Positions 1-9,527 of a DNA stretch of 28,682 nt are shown in pieces. Position 1 is the stretch's first letter, and each line of letters begins with the position of its first letter. The position numbers were made by a program, and so were the translations under genes. Origin of the DNA: Bacteroidota bacterium (GTDB lineage Bacteria; Bacteroidota; Bacteroidia; NS11-12g; UBA955); NCBI GenBank assembly GCA_009918425.1, contig RGEC01000006.1:1-28682 (forward strand), read 5' to 3'. The notes below the pieces were generated by a model. The model ran no database searches, was not told the DNA's origin, and worked only from the letters and a program-made list of their open reading frames with translations.

Positions 1-719
1 CCTGCCACAATCAGCTTGGCTCCGGTTTGTTTTACCTGTTCATCGGCCATGGCCTGCAATAACAAATCCAGCCCCTTGTAGCGGCGGATAAAGCCAAAAA
101 ACAGCAGATATTTTCCTTCAACAGGCAATCCCAGTTCCTGTAGGGCCTGTTCACGGGGCAGGGATTCCCCAAAATTGTCGTACAGCGGATGCGGGTTATA
201 AACCTTGGGTTTGTTGAAATGCAAATCTTCCAGATCCTGCAATACTTTGCGGCTCATGGTTACGGCACCGTCCAGCACGGGCAGAAAGTACGCATTAAAT
301 GACTTGTCGAAAAAGCGTTTCTCGTGGGGTATGATGTTATCGGCGATGCAAACCACACGGGTATGCCTGTTTTGTTTTACAATCCTGGCAAAGGTGCCAA
401 AACAAGGCCCAAAAAAGGGCATCCAGTAGCGGAAAATGATGAGGTCGGGGCGTAGCTTTTTGTATTTGCGGCCCACAGCAATCCAGTTGAATGGATTGAC
501 AGAGTTCAATGCGGTATCTATTTCCAGGTCTTTGGGCGCGGGTTCATCTGTAAACTGGGTTTGCCCGGGAAACAAAAAACCGGGATATTGCAGGGAAAAG
601 GAGAGCAGGGTTACTTTGTTTTCTTTGGCCAGTTCGCGGGCAAATCGTTCGTTGAAGGTTGCCAGTCCGCCGCGCAGGGGATGGGCCGGGCCCACAATCA
701 CAATGTGCTTGCCTTTCAT
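1..719 (-). CDS. Glycosyltransferase family 4 protein, N-terminal part (runs off window)
   Basis: Translating the minus strand from the ATG at 719 gives 239 open codons up to base 1, so the C-terminal half is missing. The start MKGKHIVIVGPAHPLRGGLA has the first beta strand and glycine-rich loop of a GT-B glycosyltransferase. Further on come the strand RVVCIADNIIPHE, the inter-domain strand KYLLFFGFIRRYKGLDLL and then KLIVAG, which mark entry into the C-terminal nucleotide-sugar-binding domain of GT4 enzymes. The enzyme would transfer a sugar to a surface glycan or lipid-linked acceptor; donor and acceptor cannot be read. Its ATG overlaps the TGA of the upstream GT2 gene (ATGA at 719-716), which suggests translational coupling and a shared glycan pathway. 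The family call is firm and the substrate unknown. Confidence 0.85.
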   Translation of the reverse strand, partial: MKGKHIVIVGPAHPLRGGLATFNERFARELAKENKVTLLSFSLQYPGFLFPGQTQFTDEPAPKDLEIDTALNSVNPFNWIAVGRKYKKLRPDLIIFRYWMPFFGPCFGTFARIVKQNRHTRVVCIADNIIPHEKRFFDKSFNAYFLPVLDGAVTMSRKVLQDLEDLHFNKPKVYNPHPLYDNFGESLPREQALQELGLPVEGKYLLFFGFIRRYKGLDLLLQAMADEQVKQTGAKLIVA

Positions 720-1678
720 CGGGTGCTGAACGTAGTTTCAGAAACCTGATAGCGGTTGCGGTCGGGGTGAGAGCGGCTGATGAGTTCGCCCAGAAATCCG
801 GCCAGAAACAGCTGTGTGCCAATGATCATCACCACCAGGCCAATATAGAAAAAAGCCGAATCGGCCACTTTGGGCGCGGGTGTGCCCTGCCACACGTGTA
901 TGGCTTTGTCTATGAGCAGCCATGCTGCTATGCCAAAACCAATAAGGAATGACAATATACCCAGTACCCCAAAAAAGTGCATGGGTTTTTTGCCGAATTT
1001 GCCCATAAACAGGATGGTGAGCAAATCCAGAAAGCCATTGACAAAGCGCTCCAGCCCAAATTTGCTTTTTCCATACTTGCGGGCCTGATGTTCCACCACC
1101 TTTTCGCCAATGCGCCTGAAACCGGCATTTTTGGCAATCACGGGTATGTAACGGTGCATGTCGCCGTACACCTCAATGTTTTTCACCACCTCATTGCGGT
1201 AGGCTTTGAGGCCGCAGTTCATGTCGTTCAGCTTGATGCCGCTGAGTTTGCGGTTGGTGTAGTTGAAAAGTTTAGACGGAAGGTTTTTGGTGAGGGCGTT
1301 GTCGTAACGTTTCTTTTTCCATCCGCTCACCAGGTCGTAGTTTTCTTCGCGAATCATGGCAACCAGCCCGGGTATTTCATCGGGAGAATCCTGTAGGTCG
1401 GCATCCATGGTAATGACAATGTCACCTTCTGCAATGCTGAAACCCTCATTCAGGGCTGCACTTTTGCCGTAGTTTCTGCGAAAGCGAATGCCTTTCACGG
1501 CGGGATCCTGATTGCTTAGGTTTTGAATAACCTGCCATGAGCCGTCGTTGCTGCCGTCGTCAATAAATATGATTTCGTAGGAAAGCTTGTGCGCATCAGT
1601 CACGCGCCTAATCCAGGTGTACAGTTCCGGTAGGCTTTCTTCCTCGTTCAGCAGGGGTATGACAATGGAAATGTCCAT
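716..1678 (-). CDS. Membrane-anchored family 2 glycosyltransferase (DPM1/GtrB/ArnC-like)
   Basis: This 320-residue protein starts MDISIVIPLLNEEESLPELY, the classic GT2 opening. DDGS is at residues 40-43 and the metal/nucleotide-binding DADLQD at 92-97. The acceptor-loop pattern ARKYGKSKFG is near 199-208. Two hydrophobic segments follow at about 235-256 and 276-300, the two C-terminal membrane helices of polyprenyl-phosphate glycosyltransferases. By family it would move a sugar from a nucleotide donor to undecaprenyl phosphate at the inner face of the cytoplasmic membrane, possibly for O-antigen, lipid A or glycoprotein modification. Length and topology are normal. The stop codon overlaps the start of the downstream GT4 gene by four bases. 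The upstream gap to trpS (1679-1786) shows only a weak -7-like TTAATTTG. Confidence 0.92.
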   Translation of the reverse strand: MDISIVIPLLNEEESLPELYTWIRRVTDAHKLSYEIIFIDDGSNDGSWQVIQNLSNQDPAVKGIRFRRNYGKSAALNEGFSIAEGDIVITMDADLQDSPDEIPGLVAMIREENYDLVSGWKKKRYDNALTKNLPSKLFNYTNRKLSGIKLNDMNCGLKAYRNEVVKNIEVYGDMHRYIPVIAKNAGFRRIGEKVVEHQARKYGKSKFGLERFVNGFLDLLTILFMGKFGKKPMHFFGVLGILSFLIGFGIAAWLLIDKAIHVWQGTPAPKVADSAFFYIGLVVMIIGTQLFLAGFLGELISRSHPDRNRYQVSETTFSTR

Positions 1679-1786
1679 GTTTTCAATTGCAAATTAAAGC
1701 ATAATGCGGAACAATGGGCAGAATTTTTGGCAGATCGCAAGAAATATGAATATACGAAAAATAAATGAGATTTCCAAATAAACCGG

Positions 1787-2785
1787 TCAGAACCCGCGGA
1801 AGCCCATCATGCTGCGCACTTCGGAAATGGTTTTTGATGCGCTTTCCCGGGCTTTTTCAGCGCCGCGTTTGGCAGCCCGGGTCACCAGTTCTTTATTGCT
1901 GAGCATATCTTGAATACGGCTTCTCAAGGGTGCTACAAAGGTTTCCATGTCTTCGGCCAGCTGCTTTTTCAAATCGCCGTATCGGATGCTACCATTTTTG
2001 TGGGTTTCATCGAAATGGGCAATCACATCGGGTTTGCACACCAGCGCCATCAGGTCAAACAGGTTTTGTACAGGCTGACTTTTGGGCTGCCCTGCTTCCG
2101 CCGGGCCACTATCGCTCACTGCACGCATGATTTTCTTGCGCAATACTTCGGGCTCGTCATCCAGGTAAATGTTATCGGCTTCGCCGGCACTTTTGCTCAT
2201 TTTGCCGCCGCCTGTAAGGCCCGGAACCTTTACCAACCCTTCATCTGAACCAATGGCAAAGGGTTCTTTGAAGTATTCGGTGTTGTACATGCGGTTGAAA
2301 CGGTTGCCGAAGGTGCGGGCCATCTCCAGGTGCTGTTCCTGGTCTTTACCCACGGGTACGCGGGTTCCGTGGTGAATGAGAATATCGGCCGCCATCAGCA
2401 CAGGGTAGGTAAGTAAGCCGGCGTTGATGTTGTTGGGCTGGTTGCGCACTTTTTCCTTGAAGCTGCTCACTCGTTCCAGTTCGCCAAGGTAGGCGTTCAT
2501 ATTTAAAAACAGATACAGTTCAGCTACCTCAGGTACATCGCTTTGCAGGTACAATGTGCATTTTTCGGGATCCAGTCCCAGGGCCAGATATTCGGCAAAT
2601 ACGCGGTAAACACTGCCGCCTAAATCCTCCGGGGTGGGGTGCGTGGTAAGGCTGTGGTAATCGGCAATAAAAAAATAGCAGGGGTGGGCTTCCTGAAATT
2701 TTAAGAAATTCTGAACTGCACCGAAGTAATTGCCCAGGTGCAGTTTGCCGGTGGGACGAATGCCGCTTACTACCGTTTCACTCAT
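1787..2785 (-). CDS. trpS: Tryptophanyl-tRNA synthetase
   Basis: A class Ic aminoacyl-tRNA synthetase that charges tRNA-Trp with tryptophan in the cytoplasm. The protein from the ATG at 2785 is 332 residues, normal for bacterial TrpS. It begins MSETVVSGIRPTGKLHLGNY, containing the HIGH-class signature as HLGN, and carries GGGKMSKSAG (KMSKS loop) around residues 194-199. The reading frame extends nine codons further upstream to 2812, but those residues (MHFCYTFVT) do not resemble the family. A TACCTTTG -7-type box lies inside the extension, so I choose 2785. The gene is divergent from the FAD-dehydrogenase gene and is an essential housekeeping function. Confidence 0.97.
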   Translation of the reverse strand: MSETVVSGIRPTGKLHLGNYFGAVQNFLKFQEAHPCYFFIADYHSLTTHPTPEDLGGSVYRVFAEYLALGLDPEKCTLYLQSDVPEVAELYLFLNMNAYLGELERVSSFKEKVRNQPNNINAGLLTYPVLMAADILIHHGTRVPVGKDQEQHLEMARTFGNRFNRMYNTEYFKEPFAIGSDEGLVKVPGLTGGGKMSKSAGEADNIYLDDEPEVLRKKIMRAVSDSGPAEAGQPKSQPVQNLFDLMALVCKPDVIAHFDETHKNGSIRYGDLKKQLAEDMETFVAPLRSRIQDMLSNKELVTRAAKRGAEKARESASKTISEVRSMMGFRGF

Positions 2786-2790
2786 GGTTA

Positions 2791-2798
2791 CAAAGGTA
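2791..2798 (-). promoter_or_regulatory. Candidate -7 promoter box of trpS
   Basis: The minus strand reads TACCTTTG here, an exact match to the Bacteroidota TAnnTTTG element, ending five bases before the trpS ATG at 2785. No good TTTG -33 partner lies about 20 bases upstream. If used, transcription would begin at or next to the start codon, giving a leaderless or nearly leaderless message. Confidence 0.4.
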
Positions 2799-2858
2799 TA
2801 ACAGAAATGCAAAGCGCCGTTATTTGGGGCTATGGGTTAAAGGATAAATGTTTGCAGC

Positions 2859-2880
2859 GCGTAATTTTGCAACATTACGC
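2859..2880. promoter_or_regulatory. 22-bp near-perfect palindrome abutting the FAD-dehydrogenase start, containing a -7-like box
   Basis: The arms GCGTAAT (2859-2865) and ATTACGC (2874-2880) flank a TTGCAA core. Ten of eleven base pairs match, with one T/C mismatch. The palindrome ends at the base before the ATG at 2881 and includes TAATTTTG (2862-2869), a match to the TAnnTTTG promoter element. It could be an operator for a dimeric regulator or an RNA hairpin next to the start codon. Function is inferred only from symmetry and position. Confidence 0.5.
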
Positions 2881-4428
2881 ATGCCCAAAACCCTTCAACT
2901 GACATTCACGCCCACCGAAAATGCCGATACCATATTGGTAAATAAGCGTTTCTGTGAGGCGGCCGGAATGACAGGTGCAAGCGTAGTATGGCGCAAACGC
3001 AGCCTGGATGCGCGGGGCAAACAGCCATTTTTCATCATCACCGCCGATGTGTATGGCGAAGGCGAATTGCCACCTGTTGCACAGGGATTTTTGGCCAGGG
3101 ATGTGCATTCGGCTATGCCTGTGCATATTATAGGCAGTGGTCCTGCGGGTTTGTTTGCGGCGCTTTCGCTGATTGAACAGGGTTTCAAGCCTATTGTGCT
3201 GGAGCGGGGCAAGGCAGTGAAGGAACGCAGGCGTGACCTGGCTGTGCTGAACAAAGAGCATACAGTAGATGAAGACAGCAATTACTGTTTTGGGGAAGGT
3301 GGCGCCGGAACCTACAGCGATGGCAAATTGTATACCCGCAGCACCAAGCGGGGTGATGTGGCCAAAATTCTGCAGGAACTGGTGCATCATGGCGCCACCG
3401 GTGCTATTACATGGGAGGCACATCCCCACATCGGTACCAATAAATTGCCCGGTATCATAGAGCATATCCGTGAGCATATTATTTCCTGTGGCGGTGAGGT
3501 ACATTTTGGGCAAAAAATGGTGGATTTTACCGAAGAAAACGGCCTGATAAGGGAAATTTGCACCCAAAACGGGACAAAATGGCCTGTTAGGGCGCTTATT
3601 CTGGCAACAGGACACAGCGCCAGGGATATTTTCACATTGCTGCACAAAAAACGCCTTCACATAGAGGCAAAGCCGTTTGCACTGGGGGTGCGACTGGAAC
3701 ATCCACAGGAATTGATAGACAATATTCAGTATCGCTGCAATGCGGTGGAAAACGATTTGCCGCCGGCTTCCTATTCTTTGGTAGAACAGGTGCAGGGCCG
3801 GGGTGTGTTTTCGTTTTGTATGTGTCCGGGTGGCATCATTGCTCCGGCAGCTACTGCCCCGGGCGAGGTGGTGGTGAATGGCTGGAGTCCCAGCAAGCGC
3901 AACGGAAAATTTGCCAATAGCGGATTTGTGGTGACGGTGGATGAAAGCGATTTTGCCGACTTTGAGCAATATGGCCCGCTGAAAGCCATGCATTATCAGG
4001 CAATGTGGGAGCGAAAGGCATTTGAAACAGCCGGAAACCTGACGGCACCCGCCCAGCGCATAGAAGATTTTGTCAATGGCAGGCAATCTGCTGATTTGCC
4101 CGATTGTTCCTACATACCGGGTATTGCCCCTCGAAAAATAGACGAAGTATTAAGCAACGATGTGAGTTCAAGAATCCGTGGCGCCTTGCAGGTGCTGGGC
4201 AATAAAATGCGGGGATTCAGAACCCGTGACGGCATATTGGTAGGCGTGGAAAGCCGAACCAGCAGTCCGGTGCGCATTCCGAGAGACAAAGAAAATTTAC
4301 GGCACCCGCAGGTGCGAAACCTTTATCCATGCGGAGAAGGAGCCGGTTATGCCGGAGGAATTATCAGTGCGGCGCTGGATGGTGTTCGATGTGCAGAGGC
4401 AGCCGCTTTATCTTTGCAGCATGTCTGA
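2881..4428 (+). CDS. FAD-dependent dehydrogenase, COG2509-like
   Basis: From the ATG at 2881 the protein has 515 residues. After an N-terminal domain of about 80 residues comes VHIIGSGPAGLFAALSLIEQ, a dinucleotide-binding GxGxxG fold near residues 81-100, followed by the ERGK loop typical of FAD binding. NYCFGEGGAGTYSDGKLYTR (about 135-155) and the C-terminal LYPCGEGAGYAGGIISAALD (about 478-497) are hallmark patterns of the uncharacterised COG2509 FAD dehydrogenases. The physiological substrate of this family is not known to me. The frame extends to 2848, but those codons read through the palindrome and look unlike coding sequence, so the ATG at 2881 is preferred. The last eight bases overlap the start of the next gene, implying co-translation. 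Confidence 0.88.
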   Translation: MPKTLQLTFTPTENADTILVNKRFCEAAGMTGASVVWRKRSLDARGKQPFFIITADVYGEGELPPVAQGFLARDVHSAMPVHIIGSGPAGLFAALSLIEQGFKPIVLERGKAVKERRRDLAVLNKEHTVDEDSNYCFGEGGAGTYSDGKLYTRSTKRGDVAKILQELVHHGATGAITWEAHPHIGTNKLPGIIEHIREHIISCGGEVHFGQKMVDFTEENGLIREICTQNGTKWPVRALILATGHSARDIFTLLHKKRLHIEAKPFALGVRLEHPQELIDNIQYRCNAVENDLPPASYSLVEQVQGRGVFSFCMCPGGIIAPAATAPGEVVVNGWSPSKRNGKFANSGFVVTVDESDFADFEQYGPLKAMHYQAMWERKAFETAGNLTAPAQRIEDFVNGRQSADLPDCSYIPGIAPRKIDEVLSNDVSSRIRGALQVLGNKMRGFRTRDGILVGVESRTSSPVRIPRDKENLRHPQVRNLYPCGEGAGYAGGIISAALDGVRCAEAAALSLQHV

Positions 4429-4786
4429 AACCGTTCTGGTACTGGGCGCTTCCGAAAATCCTTTACGATATAGCCACATGGCAACGTTGATGTTGCTGGA
4501 ATACGGTCATAAACCGGTGTTGATAGGGAAAACCGGCGATAAAGTTCAGGGGATTCGAATTCATCGCACCATTCCCGAAGGGTTCACAGCAGTCGATACC
4601 ATTACATTGTATATAAACCCCTTACATCAGCAGGCGTGGTATAATACCATTGTATCTTTAAATCCGGGTAGGGTTATTTTCAATCCGGGAACCGAGAATC
4701 CCGAATTCGCAGCGTTACTGACTGCCGCGAATATCCCATATTTACAAGCATGCACCTTGGTTATGCTGAGAGCAGGGCAATTCTAA
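4421..4786 (+). CDS. CoA-binding (Rossmann-fold) protein, YccU-like
   Basis: A 121-residue protein starting MSETVLVLGASENPLRYSHM. It has the glycine-rich first strand and loop (VLGASENPLRYS) of the small CoA-binding domain family (PF02629/PF13380-like), and later RVIFNPGTENPEFAALL, matching the typical NPG segment of that family. Family members bind CoA or a similar nucleotide, but the cellular role is unknown. The frame is open upstream to 4349, but that stretch is inside the FAD-dehydrogenase gene. The start at 4421 overlaps that gene by eight bases, so the two are probably one transcription unit. It is shorter than the usual 135-150 residues but appears complete. Confidence 0.8.
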   Translation: MSETVLVLGASENPLRYSHMATLMLLEYGHKPVLIGKTGDKVQGIRIHRTIPEGFTAVDTITLYINPLHQQAWYNTIVSLNPGRVIFNPGTENPEFAALLTAANIPYLQACTLVMLRAGQF

Positions 4787-4946
4787 AAATACATTTTGTG
4801 TAGACTTTATCGTCTATTTGATATACAAAAAGATCTTGTTTTATAAGCCTATCGAATTTGTCCATAATGTTATGGGTTAAAGCCATAGCTGAAATGGTGA
4901 TAGGTGATTTTTGAATTACGTACTTGCAGCCACTAAATTATTTTGT
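4787..4946. other. Intergenic region before the giant beta-helix/PKD gene
   Basis: These 160 A+T-rich bases carry a weak hairpin (TAGAC/GTCTA, 4801-4816) followed by TTTG, too weak to call a terminator with confidence. TATGGGTTAAAG at 4871-4882 repeats a 12-mer found at 2831-2842. TTATTTTG just before the ATG is one mismatch from the TAnnTTTG -7 element. No coding sequence is seen apart from a short in-frame extension of the downstream signal-peptide frame. Confidence 0.4.
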
Positions 4947-7900
4947 ATGGAAAAAAACTACACAATCAAACAAAAACTGGTTCGGTTGGGCAGGGCTGCG
5001 GTTCTGTTTTTCGGACTTTCAGTGCCGGGTTTCGCAGTGGCACAACTTTCGGGAACTTACACGCTGAACAACGCTGCAGCAACCGGGGGTACCAATTAAA
5101 TGTATCAAGCAGCCTCACGGTAACCGGAAACGTTCAGTTTAACCAATTTTCAGGAACCAGTAACTCAAACCGTGTTACCATTAATGGAAATGGGAATTTT
5201 ATTTCTTTTGCGGGTACAAGTACTGTTCCCCAGGTATTTCTGTTTAATGGGGCAGACAATATTACCATTAACAACCTCACCATTCGCAACACCGGAACCG
5301 TGGTGAATGTTATGGGAGTTCGGTTTACCAACAATGCCGATTTTAATACTATTAACAACTGTACAATTGAATTCACACTGCTTACCGGCCTTGGTGCTTC
5401 GTCGGGTGGGGCCTATGTTGCATTTTCGTCTTCAACCAGCCTGATGAACATGTCTGGTGCATTAACCAATGGCAATGGTTCGTTTAATACCATAAGAGGA
5501 AATACCATGAGGACCACCAATTTGAATTCTCCCGGTCCTTTTTGCGGAATTTTTGAATGTCAGAGTTTCACAAACTACACTACAACGGCTTACAACAACA
5601 ATTTTACCGCCAATAATATACAGAATTTCTACGCGTATGGCATAAACAGCACTTACACCAATGGTACCGTAATCAACAGAAATGATGTGAGCAGAGCCAA
5701 TGTAAGCAGCGGCTTGCCGGCCTCTTATACGTACCCAATCTACCAGTTCTATGTGAATTCTGCTAACCGTTCGATACGTGTAGATTCAAACCTGGTGCAT
5801 GATTTGCCTTTTCTGAATTCAGTGCCTACTTCCTCTCATACCGGCAGCTGGAACATTCAATTGGGTATTGTTTCAGGCACCTCTACGCTTCCGGTTTCAA
5901 TTACCGGTAATAATGTTTATAACATTACTACTGCTCTTGGAGGCAATCTGGGTATTATGTGCCAGCAGGTAACATTTACCAACATCAGAGACAATAGAAT
6001 TGATAACCTTAGGGGCAATTCTATTAGTACAAGTCTAACTGCAGGTGCTCTTCAGGGTATCTATTGCTTGAGCGGCAGTGAAATAGATGTTACAAGAAAC
6101 ACCATCTCTCGCCTACGCAATTTGCGGGTCATTTATGGCATTTACATGAATGGACAGACAGCTACAACTAACACAAGAATTATTTCAAATAACCTTATTA
6201 AGGATTGCCAATCTACAGAAACAGCTTTCTCTTTTTACAATACATTCGGCATATTCGCCAATGGTGGTCGCTGGCATGTTACCCGCAACACTGTAGATGA
6301 ACTCATTCAAACCGGTCCCTATGGCAGCCTGTATCCTTTGTATGCAGTTGTATCCGGTTCTGAGCATAACTGGACCGATAATGTAGTTACGCACTCTATC
6401 GGGGCTTATTATACTTATGCATTCTACAGCTCCTGCAACAGCGGAACACTCAATTTCCGTCAGAATACCATCAATATGCCCGCAGCAACCTCGCCTTATG
6501 GTTGGAGTTATTATCAATATTTCCATTATGGTTTTGGTGCCGGAAACACCAATGTTGAAGGCAATATTTTCAGTACCAATACCAATTATTATTGGGGACA
6601 TTACTACGGAACCAACACAACGAATATCAGATACCGTAACAATCACCTTTGGGCGCCAAACTCCATTTGGGGTCCTATGTTCTATAGTCCGCTTTCCGGA
6701 ACTGTAACAAGCTATTCGGCCTGGAGAAGTTCAGGTTTTGGCGGACAACAGGGTGATTTATATAGAAATCCCCGTTTCACCAATAATACTCTGCGTGATT
6801 TGCGCCCGCAGGATTTTCAGACTCAGAATAACACTGCTACGCTTAGCCCTGGATTAAAGGACAACTTAAACAGAGACAGAAACCGTGTTATGTCTGATCG
6901 TGGAGCTCAGGAAACCTTTTGTGATATTGAGGCCGTAAGTACTGATTTTACGGTTCCTTCCACAGTTTGTGCAGGATGGTCCAAATCCGTACGAATCATT
7001 GTGAGAAATCTGTACGCAGCAGATACAGCCTATAATTTTAATGTTGCCTACAGCATCAATGGTGGACCCAAAACCATAATGCCTGTTACCAAAAGGCTCC
7101 TTACGAATGATACGGCCAATGTATTGTTTGGCAGCCCCATACAGCTGAATGTTCCCGGTGCTTGTCGCGTAGCTGTTTTCATTGATATTCCTGATGATAA
7201 TGCTGCAAACGACTCCTTTGTTTTCAATACCAATGTGCTTCCTGCTCCCGGCGGAGGAATCTACACGCCTTCGGCTACTTCAACTACAGCCCTGTATCAG
7301 CGCAGTAAACCCAATGATGTAACCCAGGTGAATGTACCGGTTTACTATACCGTAAATGCACCCCGCAAATACAGCAATGGAACCTTCTGGGACGGTACAG
7401 GTTCCACTTCAGGTAAAGAATGGACCGCCAGCACATATGCAGTTAGCAAAAGCGGTAGAATACTGGGCAGTACTACTTCCATTACAAAAAACCCAACCAG
7501 CACTGCCGATATGGAAGTGAAATTCCAGACATCAGACTTGGGCCTGGAAGACAGTGTAGTTACACTTATTACAAAAATTACCGACCTGGGCAATGGATGT
7601 GATACCCTCATCAGAAGAGATATTCTCGTTTATCCTACCATAGTTCCTGATTTCTCTTTCCCTGCTAAAATATGCGATGGTGATTTGGTTCTTTTCAATC
7701 AGAAAAGCAAGGTGAAAAGCGGTCTTATGGAGTTCTTCTGGAACTTTGGCACCGGAAATCCTGCTGATACAAGCGGTGCAGCAGAACCTGTATTTCAGTT
7801 CCCTGCGGCAGGAAAATATAAGGTTGTTATGACTGCTAAAACCCTGCCCTATGGTTTTGCCATCAACGATACAAACGATGTTATAATCAGTCCGAATCCT

Positions 7901-9439
7901 TTAGTGAAGTTCACCAAGCAAAACGCCTGCGAAGGCCAAGAATTAACATTTACCAATCTTACCACCCCCACAGCCGGTGTAAATTCTTCCTGGGCTTTTG
8001 GAGATGGAAAAACGCTGAACAGCAACAACAGTGTTGTTAAATATAAATACGCAAAAGCAGGTACATATGTAGTTACACTTACTGCCAACTTGAATGGATG
8101 TATCGCAACGGTTTCTCAAAGAGCATTCCAGCTGCCAACACCCAAAGCAGCATTTGATTTGATAAGTGGAACATGTAATAATGATAATTTTACATTTAAA
8201 AACAAGAGCAGTATAGCCACCGGAAATTTCGGATCACTGTGGAAGCTTGAACCGGGCGTTGTATCTACTGAAGATGATGCTGTATATTCCTACACCAAAC
8301 CCGGCGATAAAAATGTGGTGTTGTCTGTGGTAAGTGATTTTGGCTGTAAGGATACTATGCTTAAAAAGGTATCTGTTCTTGAAAGCCCTGCAACTTCTTT
8401 TGTGAACTCGGCAACCTGTTCACGTACACCTGCCAGCTTCACCAATACCACGCCCGTTGTAGGCGGAGCCGGTGGCACAGTAAAGGCCTACACCTGGAAT
8501 TTTGGAGACGGTAAAACCGCCATCACCGAAAATCCACAACATCAGTACACAACCCTTGGTCCTAAAACTGTTTCCTTCACCGTTGAACTTATGAACGGTT
8601 GCAAGGCAACAACCACTAAGGAGGTTAAAGTGGGTGTGCAGGCTAAAGCTTCATTCTCTGTAAATGATGTTTGTTTGGGCAGCCCTGCCACTTTCATTAA
8701 CAACACAACATGGCCACAGGGCAAAATTTCTTACCTCTGGAATTTTGGTGATGGTACCACTTCCACCGCCACCAACCCTGTGCACGTGTTTAACAAAGCT
8801 TTCTCACCAAACGTAACCCTGTACGCCATTATAGAAGGTGGTTGTACAGATTCGCTGGTGCTCAATACTTTCGACATCTTTGAAGGCCCCAGAACCTGCG
8901 ATTTCTCTGTGAAAACAGATTATGCTTATGGTTTCTACGGCATCGCTGTGAATCCATTGAATGCAAATACCGGTGTTGAAGGAGGTCAGGATAAAGTGGA
9001 TTATACCTGGATTTTTGAAACCGGTGGAACGGTTAAAACCAGCGGTGTGACTGCACAGACCCAGCATAACTTTCAAAAAGATGGTGCCTTCAACGTAACT
9101 ATGCGCGCCCGTTCTCAAAATGCACCTAACTGTGAGTGCAGCGTAACAAAACAAGTGATAATGAACAGAGCTTCTGTCAGGGGAACAGACAACATCACTT
9201 TCAATATTTACCCCAATCCCAATAATGGTCACTTCAATCTTGTTATAGATAAATCATTCGGTAGCAATGTGATTGTGGAAATAACCGGTATGTCAGGCAA
9301 TCTGGTAAAACAGATACATGGTCAAACCATCAATGGAGTTCTCTCTGTAGATGGCCGAGATTTGGCCGATGGTGCTTACATGGTAAAGGTTGTTTCCGGA
9401 AACAAGCACGCTGTAGCCCGTATGATGATTGCTAAATAA
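4947..9439 (+). CDS. Giant secreted beta-helix/PKD-repeat protein with T9SS sorting domain; frame-shifted near its N terminus
   Basis: The signal peptide is read from the ATG at 4947 (MEKNYTIKQKLVRLG, then a hydrophobic stretch ending in PGFAVAQ, then LSGTYTLNNAAATGGTN) and stops at TAA 5097-5099. The remainder, about 1,445 residues, is open in the -1 frame from near the G5 run at 5085-5089 to the stop at 9437-9439. That frame can only be extended upstream to a TTG at 4943 and there encodes nonsense, so a one-base loss or a non-triplet deletion is likely. The body has NxxT/N-rich right-handed beta-helix repeats (about 5200-6850), a Cys-containing linker domain, and about six PKD-like domains with WNFGDG-type motifs (about 7650-9150). 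It ends in a type A sorting domain beginning FNIYPNPNNGHF (about 9200-9439). It is probably a surface adhesin or matrix protein exported by T9SS. Whether it is expressed intact is uncertain. Confidence 0.85.
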
Positions 9440-9475
9440 GGTTTTGTATGTGACATACAGTGTAGTTTAACCATG

Positions 9476-9504
9476 ACACCCCGGCAATTGTCGGGGTGTT
9501 TTGG
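9476..9504 (+). terminator. Rho-independent terminator after the beta-helix/PKD gene
   Basis: A perfect 8-bp stem, ACACCCCG (9476-9483) with CGGGGTGT (9492-9499), and an 8-base loop are followed by TTTTGGTTTT. It lies 37 bases after the stop codon at 9439 and before the convergent gene ending at 9528. Confidence 0.88.
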
Positions 9505-9527
9505 TTTTAATAAGAGTTAATGTTCTT

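Noticed and set aside
977..1396. 139-codon plus-strand frame opposite the GT2 gene
   Set aside because: It lies antisense inside a convincing glycosyltransferase gene and has no family features.
2875..4086. 403-codon open frame on the minus strand opposite the FAD dehydrogenase
   Set aside because: It is fully antisense to a well-conserved gene, rich in Cys/His/Arg in a shadow-frame manner, and matches no domain pattern.
4943..5090. N terminus of the giant protein read from the TTG at 4943
   Set aside because: The 48 residues from this start are the out-of-frame reading of a clear signal peptide and have no signal or domain character; the real start is the ATG at 4947.
5080..5099. Programmed -1 ribosomal frameshift at the G5 run
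   Set aside because: The sequence ACC GGG GGT is not a canonical X-XXY-YYZ slippery heptamer, no strong downstream stem was seen, and an indel also explains the missing N-terminal motif.
5200..6850. Recurring NNxxIxNNT stretches as a DNA repeat array
   Set aside because: They are irregular protein-level beta-helix rungs; the DNA shows no regular period or identical units.
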